Source: Endothia cerciana
Lineage: Eukaryota > Ascomycota > Sordariomycetes > Diaporthales > Cryphonectriaceae
Reading direction: 5' to 3'
Assembly (NCBI GenBank): GCA_026119935.1
Contig: JALRMH010000038.1
Location: 62,001-126,000 of the forward strand
Length of the DNA stretch: 64,000 bases
Part shown: positions 11,705 to 22,715 of the stretch, in pieces
Numbering within the stretch: the stretch's first letter is position 1
Layout of the letters: each line of letters starts with the position of its first letter
Program-made: the position numbers and the translations under genes
Notes under the pieces: model-generated
Seen by the model: the letters and a program-made list of their open reading frames with translations, nothing else
Database searches by the model: none
Told to the model about the DNA's origin: nothing

Positions 11705-14026
11705 ATGTTCTACTCTCACGAGAGTAAGTCACAGGCCCCCGCACCCTTGGTCTGAGCTGAAGCACCACACTGACACGAGTCTTTCAGTTCTCGCGAGCCC
11801 CCAGTATGGCGTTGCGACGGTGTGGTGAGCCCACTCTGGAAAACCGATCGTCCGTGCTTGTCTGTTGCTGACACTTTCGTAGGCTCGTCGCCAATCTTGG
11901 CTACAACGCCAACAGTCGCAAGCTGAACCGCAAAGCCATCGAGAACGTCAATGTCTCTCGAGCCTGCAACACCATAGAGAAGCCGCCGGGTGCACCGATT
12001 GCCCTGCGCCTTCAAGGAAGACTCCTGTGTGGCGTCTCTGGCGTGTACCACAAGCATGGGGCCTACCTGCTCGACGATACTGAGAAGGTGTGCGCCCGCA
12101 TGCGTACATACTTCCGAGAAGCCCAATACTCCGGTTCCAGTACAATCGACCCCAACGCGGGAAAGGCCAAGTGAGTGTGATCAAGGAGGCAAGTGACTGG
12201 ACACAAGACTAAGGTTAAGCAGGCGTAATCAACTGATTCTTGTCGACGACCCCAATTTCGTCCCAGACCCTTCCCTACCTCCTCCGGACTTTGACAAGAA
12301 CGGCCACCTTGTTCTCCCCGGCCTTGATGACACTCAGGGGTCGAGGCTCCTTTCGCAGCTTTCGCCTGTCGATCAGACCAGCGGTTCTCCAGCCAATGCA
12401 CCCTTCATCAACTTGAACATCCGCCACTCGTCAAGTCAGGGAAGCTTCGGCCTCGCTTCGCCTTTCGATAAGGGGAGCCTAAATTTCAAGGACGACAGCA
12501 CGTTGCCGATGGCCTTCGGCGAGGAGGAAGAGCTGCCGTTTGCAGATTTCCCCATCCGCATCGACGCAGATGGCAACCTGATCGAGGAGCTTGAGCTGCC
12601 CTCACACACTGCACAGCAAATGAAGGAGGTCGGCGAGCAGATGCAAAAAGATCGAAGCGGCTTGCACTTTCCAGACGACGAGGGACCGATCATTCCCGGC
12701 GACGAAGACGCTGTCATGGTATTTGGCGATGACGAAGGGCAAGTTTCCATAATGGACGGAGCCCCACAGAAAGTCCAAGCAAAGGATGGTGTACCTCGTC
12801 CATCTGAAGAGTCCTTGAGTTCCGAATCCGCCCACGAGCCCCAAGCGCAGCGCAAATCAAGAAATATCAAGACTCTTGCCCCCGATGCTGCCACCCACGT
12901 CAGCCGCGCTGAGTTCAAGGGCTGGGCCGACAATTACGTCGCCCGAATGAAGGAGGACCACAACACCTATAACAAAGTCACCATTGCCCAGGCTAGACAG
13001 AACGCCTACAATATGGTGTTTGGAATGGGCTTGGGAGGCGTTGGGCAGCTCAACAGCCTTGCCGGTGTGAGTCACGAGCTCGCTGAGTTCTTCGCGGGAG
13101 ACAGCCTCAAGGATATTGCAATTGGTGACATTGTGGCCGCTATGGGTGGGAAAGTTGAGGACGCACGAGGTGCTCGCCGCCGCCGCTCCGCATCTCTTGC
13201 GTTCGGCTCAGATGATGAGGGAAAGGACGAAGACGGCCGCCGCGTCCGAGCACGTGTGGACAATGGTGGGCGGGAGCAAGACCAGCAACTTGGCCGCAGT
13301 CAACAAGAGGTTCAAGCTGTCGACGGCCCCATGATGATGTTCGAGGACGACGTTCCTGAGGTGGGCCGAGAGCACCCCGGTTCAGCGCTATCTGACCACC
13401 GCCGCTCGTCCAATGTCCCCTGGAACCGACCATCCTCTATTGTCCCCTCCTCTGCTCGCAGCGGCAAGAACGTCGAAGCCGGCCGTAATGCTGTTGAGAA
13501 CAGCCCACTGGTCGGCCGAGGCAGCATACTTCAGCAGTCGAACGTCAAATTCAGCGATAGTGCCATGCCGGTGCTTGGATCGGACGGCTTTGCACACTTG
13601 CAGGAAGACGGCGTGCTCGACCTCTCTTCATTCAGCGAGTTCGGTGTTGCTGCCGGTGTATCTGCACAGGAGGCCAATACCAGCCAGTTCATGCGTGAGG
13701 TGCTTGACCGTGAGGGCCAGAACTTCCTCGGCTTTGTGGAGCGTGTCGCTGCTGACCGTGGTGAGGAGAATGGCCGAGATGAAAGCCTGCGCTGGGTCGA
13801 GTTCGATAGCCTGTTTGAGGCGCAGGACAAGACGAAGGCTGTGATGGCGCAAGCTTTCCTACATGTCCTGACGCTGGCTACAAAGAACCAGATTCGAGTC
13901 AGGCAGGAGGTTGCCGAGGACAATCAGCCATTTGGGAACATTGGCGTTGGCATTATGGGCCCTCTACTGGAGAGCCAAGGTGAAATTGAGGGCGAGGGGA
14001 TGGAAGATGTTCAGGTCGAGGTCTAG
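11705..14026 (+). CDS. rec8: Meiotic cohesin kleisin Rec8
   Basis: Four exons: 11705-11723, 11788-11824, 11883-12170 and 12223-14026 (715 residues). The start is MFYSHEILASPQYGVATVWL, the hallmark N-terminus of Rad21/Rec8 kleisins. KLNRKAIENVNVSRACNTI and APIALRLQGRLLCGVSGVY follow, which fit the Rec8 branch rather than mitotic Rad21/Scc1. The middle (residues ~180-600) is acidic and low in complexity, as usual for the separase-cleaved linker. The C-terminus (VMAQAFLHVLTLATKNQIRVRQ) is the winged-helix segment that binds the Smc1 head. Rec8 closes the cohesin ring in meiosis and holds sister chromatids until anaphase II. The first two coding exons are only 19 and 37 nt, with frame kept through phase-1 and phase-2 introns. 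No frame damage seen. Confidence 0.93.
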
Positions 14027-14652
14027 GAGGCTGAGGAGAGAATTTCCAACTGATATGGGTGAATTCTCCGTGGATGCTCAGCAATTTGGATCGGATATCG
14101 AGGGTCAGTCAGCCCGGACCTTCGACCTCCGACGGATCCCAACATCATGGGCACATTTGCCCCATCATCGACCAACATCGACTACTGGACAGCCGATTGG
14201 GGGTTTTGCATTCATTCGAGCTTTTCGACATTCTTTCTTCGGGGTGTCACGGGCAGGATGCGTCATTTCGTCTTTCGACTTGTGTTTTGTCCTTGGATGA
14301 AATGACAAGCTTGGGAGTCACCCTTGGCCACATCTACTTCTCTCGTCCATGGTTACCAGACGCAGAGGGGGTGGGCGAAATGCTGAGTATCTTCGGAGAG
14401 GCGTTTGTTTTCGGCGGCATCTTGGCAAGGACATCGCTCTAGCTCATCAAAAGAGGTAGCAGGCCATATCAGTCAGCACCGAGGTCGGACTGGAGATTAC
14501 TACAAATTACACAAAAGAACGGAGGACAAGGTGGAGGAGACATGGGCATTCAGATAGAGGGTCAGAACGGATCCGACTAGCTAGCCATTACATCTCGTAT
14601 GCTCATGCCATCGTTAACCGCGATGTGACTGTGGTGAGAGCAGGTCTTACTG
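14027..14652. other. Convergent 3' ends of rec8 and MRS6
   Basis: About 620 nt between two converging stop codons. It should hold both 3' UTRs and polyadenylation sites. Open frames here are short and lack motifs. Confidence 0.5.
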
Positions 14653-16441
14653 TCACTCATAGTCGTTCTCGTCACCAACCCCCTCACGGTCGGCAAAGAG
14701 CATATAGTGCACGCCGTCGTCCTCTGCTGCTTCGCCCATGACTCTCTGCCAGACCTGCGCAACGGACTCGAGCGTGCCATCGTCAAAAGCCAGGGAGGGA
14801 GCGGTCGTGGGGAGGCCGAGCACTCCGCCATCGCCCGTGATCGTGCGGTCGGTGCTGGACTTCTGCTCGTAGTAAAGCTGGTACAGACACTGAGGCGCAG
14901 CTCCGCCTTCGGGAGCCAGAGCGGACAAGAGCGAGGTGACTGTGCCTTCGAGGAGTAGTTTGGACTCTGCTGTGTGGATGGTGCTCAAGTAAAGCACGCC
15001 TAAAAGGCCGGCGTCAGCAACAGCAGTATTTTGGTCTGTGTACAGTTATCGAGAAGAATGGGGTCGAGTTGTCAGATTCAATGTTTGACGTCAAAGCCGA
15101 AGCTCAGGCAATGTAGATAAGGTTGTTTGAATGGTTTTTCATCATGCAACACGGAGGAAGAAAGAAGAAACAAGGGGGGAGGATAGGGGTCCCGACTTAC
15201 TTCGCCCAGCAGGGCATTCGCCCGTGTCGCTCGAGTGAGCGACTGCGTATACTGGGTATACAGACCCGGCCGCACCAACCGGCTTCATGGTACCAGGAGG
15301 GGAGGCGATGACAGCCACAGCGGCAGTCGGAGCCCCCTCCATTGTCGTTTCGAACAACGAGGCGAGTGGCGAGTCGACGACAGCCACTATCCTGCTCACC
15401 TTGATGGCATCGTCAGCGGGGACCTCTTCAGGTCCCCGGACAAGCACCTTGGTCTTCACGACCATGCCGTCTGTGAGTTCCAGCTCAGTGAGCTCCTCCC
15501 CGGCACCCTCGGTCCTCACCGTCTTGAGACCAGTACCAAGCATGTAGATTCCACCGCCGACCGCCCCAGCTCGACAGCCTACCTGTGCAAGTTCAGAACC
15601 GCCGCCCCACTTGGGATACACGGCCGCAAAACCAGGCCCGAACTTGCCCATGGACGTCAAATGCCGGTGTATCGTCTGCAGCCCATTCCCGGTACTGATC
15701 CGCCCGTCGAGCGATAGCGTCAGCGTGGTAATGTATGTCCTCAGCTCCTCGTCCAGGCCCACCTTCTCGCCCAAGAACTCAGCCAAGGGTCTATCCGCGT
15801 ACTCCTGCCACTGTGGAAGCGAGGTCTCGTCCTGATGTGACAGGACCAGCTTGAGAAACTTCATCAGCTGCCTCTTGGAGCGGGCGGAGAGATCTGTGGA
15901 GGAGAAAACATCCTCGCGGGTGGAGGGGATGCGCGTGAGGGTGGGTCTCGCGGGGGAGGGCCTGAAGACGAAGAACGAGCCGACGGCGAGGAACTCCAGC
16001 TGCCGGAAGGCGCGGGAGGAGACAAGCTGGGAGAGGAGAGCGGAGTTGGCGTGGATGATCTGTGGGGAGAGGGAGAGAGCGTAGCCTCGTGGGTTCGAGA
16101 GGCCGGCTCCAGCCGACTCTGGCGGCCGCGTGATCGCGGCATTTGTGAATATCGCGGACGAGTCCGAGGGTGGGCTGGCCGTCTTCAAGGCCCAGTCATC
16201 GGCCTCTTGCAGACTGAAAGCAGCCTCTGCGCCACCGTAGTATTCATTGGGGTCTATGTGCAGGATCTTCTTGTCGGACCGGGAAAGGGCTCTTCATAGG
16301 AAGGGAGGGCTGGGTTAGTTAGATGGGCTTCTGGATCTGATGTCGGAGAGGAGAGAGGAAGACTGACAGTGCCAGGAGCGACTGCTGCAGGCCTGTGCCG
16401 CAGATGATCACGTCCCAGATCGTGTCGCTCAGGGGCTCCAT
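14653..16441 (-). CDS. MRS6: Rab escort protein / Rab geranylgeranyltransferase component A (Mrs6)
   Basis: Three exons: 16441-16368, 16291-15201 and 14999-14653 (503 residues). The N-terminus WDVIICGTGLQQSLLAL joined to ALSRSDKKILHIDPNEYYGG is the conserved dinucleotide-binding-fold start shared by GDI and REP proteins. Further blocks: SLSPQIIHANSALLSQLVSS, FLAVGSFFVF, and the C-terminal half with GPGFAAVYPKWGGGSELAQ. Exon 2 runs SSDTGECPAGR into exon 3 VLYLSTIH. REP presents newly made Rab GTPases to geranylgeranyltransferase and delivers them to membranes. It is told from plain GDI by the longer, divergent C-terminal part (acidic, ending DENDYE) and by the NEYYGGAEAAFSLQEADDWA variant. Introns are 76 and 201 nt. 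It lies head-to-head with the alpha/beta hydrolase and converges on rec8. Confidence 0.88.
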
Positions 16442-16640
16442 GTCATCGGTGCTACTCCTTGACGGGCGAGTTTTGGTGGTTTTGAGGGAAAGACGTTGAA
16501 AATTGAGGCATGGCTGGAGAAGAGGCTCTGCAAATTTGGTGGTCCAAGCTCCCAGGCCCGCCCCCACCCCTGGACTGGAGCCCTGGTCAGGTCGTCTCGA
16601 ACAGCCACTAGAAATTTTTCTTCCTTTCCTCTCTCTCTCT

Positions 16641-16678
<38 letters not shown>

Positions 16679-17149
16679 CCCTTCAACCACCCGCTCAACC
16701 AGGTACAGTTGCCTTTTACCTACATAGACAACAATCCTCTGAACGGAGTTTCCTTTCATTAGGCAGCTTCATGTTGAGCGGTAGATTGAAAATCCTCTTG
16801 TATCTACTGCTCTTGAATTATCATGTGTAAGAGCGGTTCGAACGGTCGAGACAGTCTTCATCGCAGCACCTCGCGAGAGTGTTCGCCCGAGGTTCGCCCA
16901 CCGCCATCTGCGCCTGTTGGATAGCCGCGGGCCGATGCTCACCGATAAGCGTGATCGAATCGTACGTGGTCGGCAATGTAGGCTGTAGTTCATGTTCCAG
17001 GCTCCTCCGTATATTTCATTGCTTTGTTTGATTCCAAGCGTCTCTACTCGTTGCTGTGAGCGGTGTAATTGGCTGTGGGAACGGGTCTTGAGAGGACAAC
17101 CGGATGCACGGCTTCCAGGGTGTCATTGTCATTTGTGCCACTCACGACC
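16442..17149. other. Shared divergent promoter region, MRS6 / hydrolase
   Basis: About 700 nt between two divergent start codons. It contains a C/T-rich stretch leading into a 36-nt T homopolymer (16643-16678). Short open frames here are not supported. Confidence 0.5.
16643..16678 (+). repeat. Poly(T) tract, 36 nt
   Basis: An uninterrupted run of 36 T preceded by a (CT)n stretch, in the divergent intergenic region and about 200 nt upstream of the MRS6 start. Such poly(dA:dT) tracts exclude nucleosomes in fungal promoters. The exact length may be unreliable in assembly. Confidence 0.9.
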
Positions 17150-18388
17150 ATGGACAACCTCACGTCCAGGCCCGTCCTCACGTGCAGGCCCGTCCTCGCG
17201 ACAGGCCTGGCATGCGTAGCCGCCGCCCTGATCATACGGCCTCTCTTCTTCCGGCCACCTCTGGCCAAGGCTCGTATCATCCCCTCGCCGCGGCAGACGC
17301 TCCTCCCGTCCCTCTCCCCCTCGCAGGTCGCCTCCCTCCCCTACCCACCCACCGCGCTCCCGGGGGGCCGCGTCGTCCATACCCCCTACGGCACCACACA
17401 CGTCTTCGAGTTCGGGCCCCCCACAGGCGAACGCGTGCTGCTGCTGGCGGGGATCTCAACGCCGTGCATCGCGCTGTCGAACATCGCGGAGAGGCTGGCC
17501 TCCCGGGGCTGCCGCGTCATGCTGTTCGACTACTTCGGGCGCGGGTGGAGCGACACGCCTGACCCGGAGGGGGTCGACCACGACGAGAGGCTGTACGTCA
17601 GCCAGGTGCTGTGCGTCCTGGCCAGCTCGGGGGTGAGCTGGCTCGGGAGCGCGGTGGGGGGCGGCGGCGGGTTTCACCTCATCGGGTACTCGTTCGGCGG
17701 CGGCCTGGCAGCCGAGTTCGCCGGCTGGTTCAGACACGCCGTGCGGTCGGTGACGCTCATCGCGCCGGGTGGGCTGGTGAGGGCGAGCGGGAACAGCTGG
17801 CGGACCCGGGTGCTGTACTCACGAGGGTGGCTGCCGGAGTGGGTGCTGCGATATTTCGTCCGGAGGCGATTCGGGCCTGCCAAGGCTGCACGCCGGGCCC
17901 AGGGCGGCGACGGGGACGCGCTCGCCGAGGAGGCCGAGCAGCCGAGGGGAGGGGCGGCCAGGCCTAGCCCGTTCGATGATGCCTCGCTCATGTCCGGCCG
18001 CCCGGAGGTCACGGTCGCGTCGGTCGTGGCGTGGCAGCTGCGCCACCACGCGGGCTTCATACCGGCCGTGATGAGCTCCTTCCGCTATGGGCCCATCCAC
18101 GAGAGGTATGAGGAGTGGGGCCGGCTGGGGGCCTTGCTCGCGGAGAGACGGCAGGATAGCAGCCTGCCCGGCCTGCTGGGCGGTAAGGTGCTTCTGGTCC
18201 TGGGCTCGTCGGACCCGATCGTGAAGGAAGAGCAGATCGTGCCGGATATGAGGAAGATCTTGGGCGGTGATGCCGTGGAGGTGGCCGTGTTGGATGGTGG
18301 CCATGAGGTCGCTTTCGTGAAAGGGTCGGAGATTGCGGATGCCGCCATCAGGTTTTGGACAGAGACCCAGCAGGCTATCTCAGCTTAG
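17150..18388 (+). CDS. Membrane-anchored alpha/beta hydrolase
   Basis: Single exon, 412 residues from ATG 17150. An in-frame upstream ATG at 17069 would add 27 residues, but the downstream site has the better CACGACC-ATGG context and puts a hydrophobic anchor (residues ~16-35, ATGLACVAAALII) near the N-terminus. Alpha/beta hydrolase signature: oxyanion-region LLLAGISTPC, the FDYFGRGWSD turn, nucleophile elbow GYSFGG (Ser181), acid GSSDP (about Asp355) and histidine DGGHEVAF (about His385). A lid-like insertion with a charged Ala/Glu-rich loop (~residues 255-290) sits before the last strands. The substrate is unknown; lipase/esterase-type chemistry on a membrane is inferred. Very GC-rich third positions. 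Convergent with RRP43. Confidence 0.85.
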   Translation: MDNLTSRPVLTCRPVLATGLACVAAALIIRPLFFRPPLAKARIIPSPRQTLLPSLSPSQVASLPYPPTALPGGRVVHTPYGTTHVFEFGPPTGERVLLLAGISTPCIALSNIAERLASRGCRVMLFDYFGRGWSDTPDPEGVDHDERLYVSQVLCVLASSGVSWLGSAVGGGGGFHLIGYSFGGGLAAEFAGWFRHAVRSVTLIAPGGLVRASGNSWRTRVLYSRGWLPEWVLRYFVRRRFGPAKAARRAQGGDGDALAEEAEQPRGGAARPSPFDDASLMSGRPEVTVASVVAWQLRHHAGFIPAVMSSFRYGPIHERYEEWGRLGALLAERRQDSSLPGLLGGKVLLVLGSSDPIVKEEQIVPDMRKILGGDAVEVAVLDGGHEVAFVKGSEIADAAIRFWTETQQAISA

Positions 18389-18621
18389 ATGGAGGCACAA
18401 GATGACAGGCATAGACCTACATATCGACACAATGTGACAATTATAAAGGCTCGTTGCTGCAACGGCTGGGTTGAGTACATTCGTATCAGGGTATCATTCG
18501 TTTATGGACCAACAACTTGGCGTTTCCGACGTCATGGTGTGGCCACCATTTGTCCGAGAGTCTCTCTCTAGGAGATTTTTCTTTCTTTTCAGATGCGCAC
18601 GGTGCCGTCCGCAGATTCTTC

Positions 18622-19665
18622 TCAATAGGACAGCTCCTCGGAGAACGCAGCCCACCTGCTCTCCGCTATGCCGACCATCTCCCGGATCTCCTTCGGGCCC
18701 AGTAACCTCCCGCCGACCTTCGAGATCCCTCGGATCCTCGTCTCGCCACCCGTCCAGTCCACCACGACCGTGGCGCTCTCCTCACACAGCTTCTCCTCCT
18801 CCCGATCCGGATCAACCAGCACCCAGGTCTTTCCATCACCCTGCCCGACATCCCTCTCCCTATCCGTCAACACGGCGGCTGTACAGGCCACAGGCAGGCC
18901 CGAGGTCCTCAGCGCGTTCGTCTCCTTCCTCGAACACAGCACCATCTCGCGGTCCGCATCCCACCACGCCCTGGGCAGCTTCGTGTCCCTCAGCGCCGCC
19001 AGGATAGCCGCCCACGCCGCGTCGAACGGGTTGCCGTCAAACGAGACGAACAGGACGTCGATGTACAGCGTCCAGTAGGCCTTGAGCTCGGGCTCCGTCT
19101 GCAGCTCGCCCACCTCGACGCCCCCCATCTGCGCGTCCTCGGCCGGCGCGGGCGGGTCGTACCATATCTTCAGGTCCTCCACATCCAGCATCCCCGCGTC
19201 GTGGAGCAGGCTGTACACCCTCGTGCTCAGCGTCTGCGCGAGCGAGGTGGGCGGCACGCCCGGCAGGAACTGCGGCGCGCAGCCCGTCGCGAGCTCGATG
19301 TTGGGGACCAGGAGGTCGTAGTCCCGCATCTCCCGCGCGCCCTCGCGCCTCAACTCCTCCTCCGGCAGCCCCTCCCGCTCGACCCTGCCCCTCGGCTGCC
19401 GCCACTGCGGGATGTGGGACACCGGCAGGACCTCGCCGCGCACGCCGCAGATGGCGCTCGTGTCGCCGACGCGCACCATCGCGCTGCCGTGCGCGTGCGA
19501 GAGGGAGGAGGTGTTGACGCCCAGGGGCCGCGGCTCGTGCGGCCGGCGGCCGTTCGCGCGGGCCGGCGGGGCATCCGGGTCGGGGCGCTGGAGGCTGGCG
19601 AGGAGGAAGGGGTGGGGGGAGAGTTTGGCGAAGGTCTGCGGGGTGAAGGCTGTTGCGGTGGCCAT
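18622..19665 (-). CDS. RRP43: RNA exosome core subunit Rrp43 (RNase PH fold)
   Basis: Single exon, 347 residues from ATG 19665 (start MATATAFTPQTFAKLSPHPF). An upstream in-frame ATG at 19782 is possible but gives low-quality sequence. Conserved RNase PH features: SPHPFLLASLQRP, RPLGVNTSSLSHAHGSAMVR, VGDTSAICGVRGEVLPV and the second half YIDVLFVSFDGNPFDAAWAA. An ERDVGQGDGKTWVLVDPD-like strand and a C-terminal VGGRLLGPKEIREMV helix complete the fold. Rrp43 is one of the six ring subunits of the exosome. In eukaryotes it is catalytically inactive and threads RNA to Rrp44 in nuclear and cytoplasmic 3'-5' decay and rRNA processing. It converges with the hydrolase (about 230 nt apart). Distinguishing Rrp43 from Rrp42/Rrp45 rests on the N-terminal SPHPFL motif. 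Confidence 0.85.
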   Translation of the reverse strand: MATATAFTPQTFAKLSPHPFLLASLQRPDPDAPPARANGRRPHEPRPLGVNTSSLSHAHGSAMVRVGDTSAICGVRGEVLPVSHIPQWRQPRGRVEREGLPEEELRREGAREMRDYDLLVPNIELATGCAPQFLPGVPPTSLAQTLSTRVYSLLHDAGMLDVEDLKIWYDPPAPAEDAQMGGVEVGELQTEPELKAYWTLYIDVLFVSFDGNPFDAAWAAILAALRDTKLPRAWWDADREMVLCSRKETNALRTSGLPVACTAAVLTDRERDVGQGDGKTWVLVDPDREEEKLCEESATVVVDWTGGETRIRGISKVGGRLLGPKEIREMVGIAESRWAAFSEELSY

Positions 19666-20511
19666 GTCGGATGTTTGGGTTGATCGAGGGCCCCTCGGGC
19701 GGCCTGGTGTCGGGCTTGTGATGGGCCAATTGGTTCCCCTCCCCGTCGGTCGTGAGGTCTTGGAAGTGGTGACGATGCACACTGCGTTTTGTGATGCCTG
19801 TTGTGGATTGAGGCTCCGAGTTTTTCGCCCTCAGCCTTGGTGGGGCTGGTCCAATCAGGCTTTAGCGGGTATGCAGGCCTGGAGCTTACCCCGCCATGGC
19901 CTCTGAAGCTCGGTCCCTGGGGCGTGTCCCTGGTCCCTAATGTCCCGGTGACGTCTGCATTTGGGAAGGCCTCTCGAGGCCGCGTGCTCCCTCCCCCGCT
20001 GCCGCTCGAAGTTGGGGCTCAAAGTAAAGGCTGCTTCTACTTCAGCACAGGACGGGGTTTTCCCCTCTTAAAGATTCTCCTTGGGCCTTTACCGACACTG
20101 GTCCGCCAGGCATAGACCGGGGGGCTTCCAGAAAGCTGACCTGTGTGTCTGCCCCGGCCAGGGTGACCCGCCTTGGTATGACGTCGATCTCTGTAAGGGC
20201 TGAGGACCAGTGCAGCAGGCAGGCAGGCTGCCATCTATTCTGACCTCAGCCAGGACAGTAATGATTTGCAATGACGAAAGGGCATACATGGAGCTGTAGG
20301 GGTTTTGTTGTAGGGCCCCATGACGTAGGTAGGGGGATGTAGGTGGGTATATCAATTGAGCAGACCTAAAGCTCTTGGGCCCTATTCCGCCTTCCACCCA
20401 CATGACACAACCAGCCCTTTATTCTCCACGCGCCACGTCTCTCAGAGAACCAAAACAACCGTCCACTTCTTTTTCTAGAACATCAAGGCCACCATCGCAC
20501 ATTTCGTCAGA
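19666..20511. other. Divergent promoter region, RRP43 / small protein
   Basis: About 850 nt between divergent starts. G/C-rich, with GGGGC/GGCCC motifs and no coding signal. Confidence 0.4.
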
Positions 20512-20989
20512 ATGCACGGCAACTCTTCAGTCGGTAACTCCGCCATCTACGAGGCTGGCGACCAGCGCAACCTCAAGAACTCGGAGATCCCAGCCCCGGA
20601 GCGCTACGAGGAGGGCAAGGAGAACTCTCACATCAACACAGACCCCAGTATGCCAAATCCTCGGTCCGACAAATCGCGAGGAACGAGGCACTGACAACAT
20701 ACCGCAGAGGACCAGCGATCCATCGCCAACCGCCTGGCCGCTGAAGAGAAGAAGGGCGAGCCACAAGACGACAGGGAGACTGCCCTGTCCAAGAAAGATG
20801 CTACCCTACCAGTAAGCCCTCATATCGGCTGGAGACGCCAGCGCATATTGTACTGATGAAGGATGGCAGGCCAAGATGCACGGCAACGAGCCATCCAAGG
20901 GCGCCAAGATCGACGAGGAGCTGCGGGAAGAGGAGGAGGCGATCCTGAGGAAGAAGGGCGGAAACAACATGCCCGGCAAGAAGATGTAG
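20512..20989 (+). CDS. Small hydrophilic fungal protein, function unknown
   Basis: Three exons, 20512-20647, 20708-20811 and 20870-20989, give 119 residues. Introns of 60 and 58 nt have GTATGC and GTAAGC donors and CAG acceptors, and all phases fit. The protein is highly charged: MHGNSSVGNSAIYEAGDQRN at the start, a central RSIANRLAAEEKKGEPQDD segment, and the end AKMHGNEPSKGAKIDEELRE followed by a Glu/Lys-rich helix and NNMPGKKM. The MHGNxxxGN and KMHGNEPSKGAKID motifs repeat an MHGN core. From memory, similar ~100-residue proteins occur widely in ascomycetes without known function. No signal peptide, no membrane segment, no cysteine. Predicted to be largely disordered and cytosolic or nuclear. 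Confidence 0.8.
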
Positions 20990-22701
20990 GATAATATCGT
21001 GGAGCACAGACTGTCTGTGTCGGATGGCACGGCATGGCGTTCAGAGCATAGAACCTACGGGGACTAGAGCAAATTGAATTGCAGTACTTCATGGACATGA
21101 CGACCTAACTACCTATCCAAGTTCGACCGGGCTAACCCAGGGAACGGTCGCAACGATCGGTCCATATATTGTTCGGCAGTCGAACCAGTGGACCAGGTCA
21201 GACCGTTCCAAAGGGGGCCAGGCGAACCTCCCACCTCGGGTGCGGGCGGCGACGCACCCCCCAAAACCGAACGATCTGTCCGTGTCAGCGTCAGCAAGAA
21301 AGTCCATTAGACCCAACTGAAGCATGAAGAGGTGACAAGAGATGCTCTCTCAGAATATGTAAGAATTGACTATCACCTGACCGCGAGATTTAGCACCGCA
21401 GGCGAGCGGGCCATCCCGACGGCATCAATCGCAAATTACTCTCATCACTGGAGCGGTCTCTTGTCGGAGAAAAGGCAGTGAGGGAGGATGATGATGAAGA
21501 GGCTTACGGGTATCGGGTGCAGGTCTCACATTGGCGCCCGGCTGTCTGGACAAGTGCGTGTTGGCCTATGAGAGGTGACAGACAGTTGTTTGATGAGGGT
21601 TTGAGAGGGAAACGAGTTTGCTTCGCCAGGAAAATTTCGGTCGTTGGTTTTGAGTGCGCTGCGCACGGGCCGCTCTGATGACCGGGTTAGGGATCAGCGT
21701 GGCCAGGCAGACGTGCCGGGGGGTTCGGGGGATCCACCAAGGCCTGGATCCTGGCAGCCGCATTAATCTCAGCAACATCCCGAGAAGCATCTATGCGCGG
21801 TCCCGTGAGCAAAAGAGATGGATTTCTCTAGGACGTGTTTCTTTTGCAACTCGTCTCTCTTTCTCCGAAGTACTATCTCCGTCGTGGATATGTCTCCTGA
21901 CACTGTCCGATATCGCCAGCTGATCAGGGTGGGGGAGAAGAAAAAAAAAAGAAGAAAAGAAGAAGGAAGGCCAACGCCTGCAGCTGTACCGTACATGAGA
22001 TGTGTCTGACCTCTGATGCGTCAATACCTTCATCTCTTGACGGGCTTGTCTGCAAATGTCAGTGTATGGGTCTTTACGAATCAAGAATCTGTCGGCTTCT
22101 CGACGGGGAGAGGGGAGAAGGGAGAGGTAGCTCTATCGAAGGCGGGAAGTCCTCGTCCGTGCGGCGCTCCTCTCGGCCACGAACATTCTTTTTCGGTCTT
22201 TGAATATTGTCCATTACTACAGCTGGCAGGGGAGATCACCGAGTGAGCGTCATCATATGGTAGCGGGATTTGTCATACTCACAAGCCGTGGAGTGGACGC
22301 CTTGACGACTCACCCGTGGCCACGAAGGTATAATGCGTGTAGCAAATTCAATGTTCAAAATCAGCAGGCTCAGTGGCTTTCCATGGTTGGAAAACTATCC
22401 TTGGGATCCATGTTGGGGTGATCTCACAGGCCCACCAACACAGTTATATCGGCTTTAGTATGGTCTTCGTCGAGCTCTCAAGGGATGGGACAGTGTCAAT
22501 ACTCTCAACTGTAACACATGTACCTACACATGTTCTCCTTGCTCGCCTTCGACGTGATGACAAGCCTGGGGGGTAGAAGGGCAAAAATATAGCCAGTGTC
22601 TATCTTGCCTCCCTGCCTCCTTCCATCCACCAGGCTGCTTGAGCATAAGCATCAACCCTGCTTGCCACCCAGGCTTCTAATCATCAAAACAAAGCGCACC
22701 A

Positions 22702-22715
22702 CCCCCCCCCCCCCC
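22702..22715. repeat. C14 homopolymer
   Basis: Fourteen C in a row in non-coding DNA. One of about nine G/C runs of 9-15 nt across the window. Confidence 0.85.
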
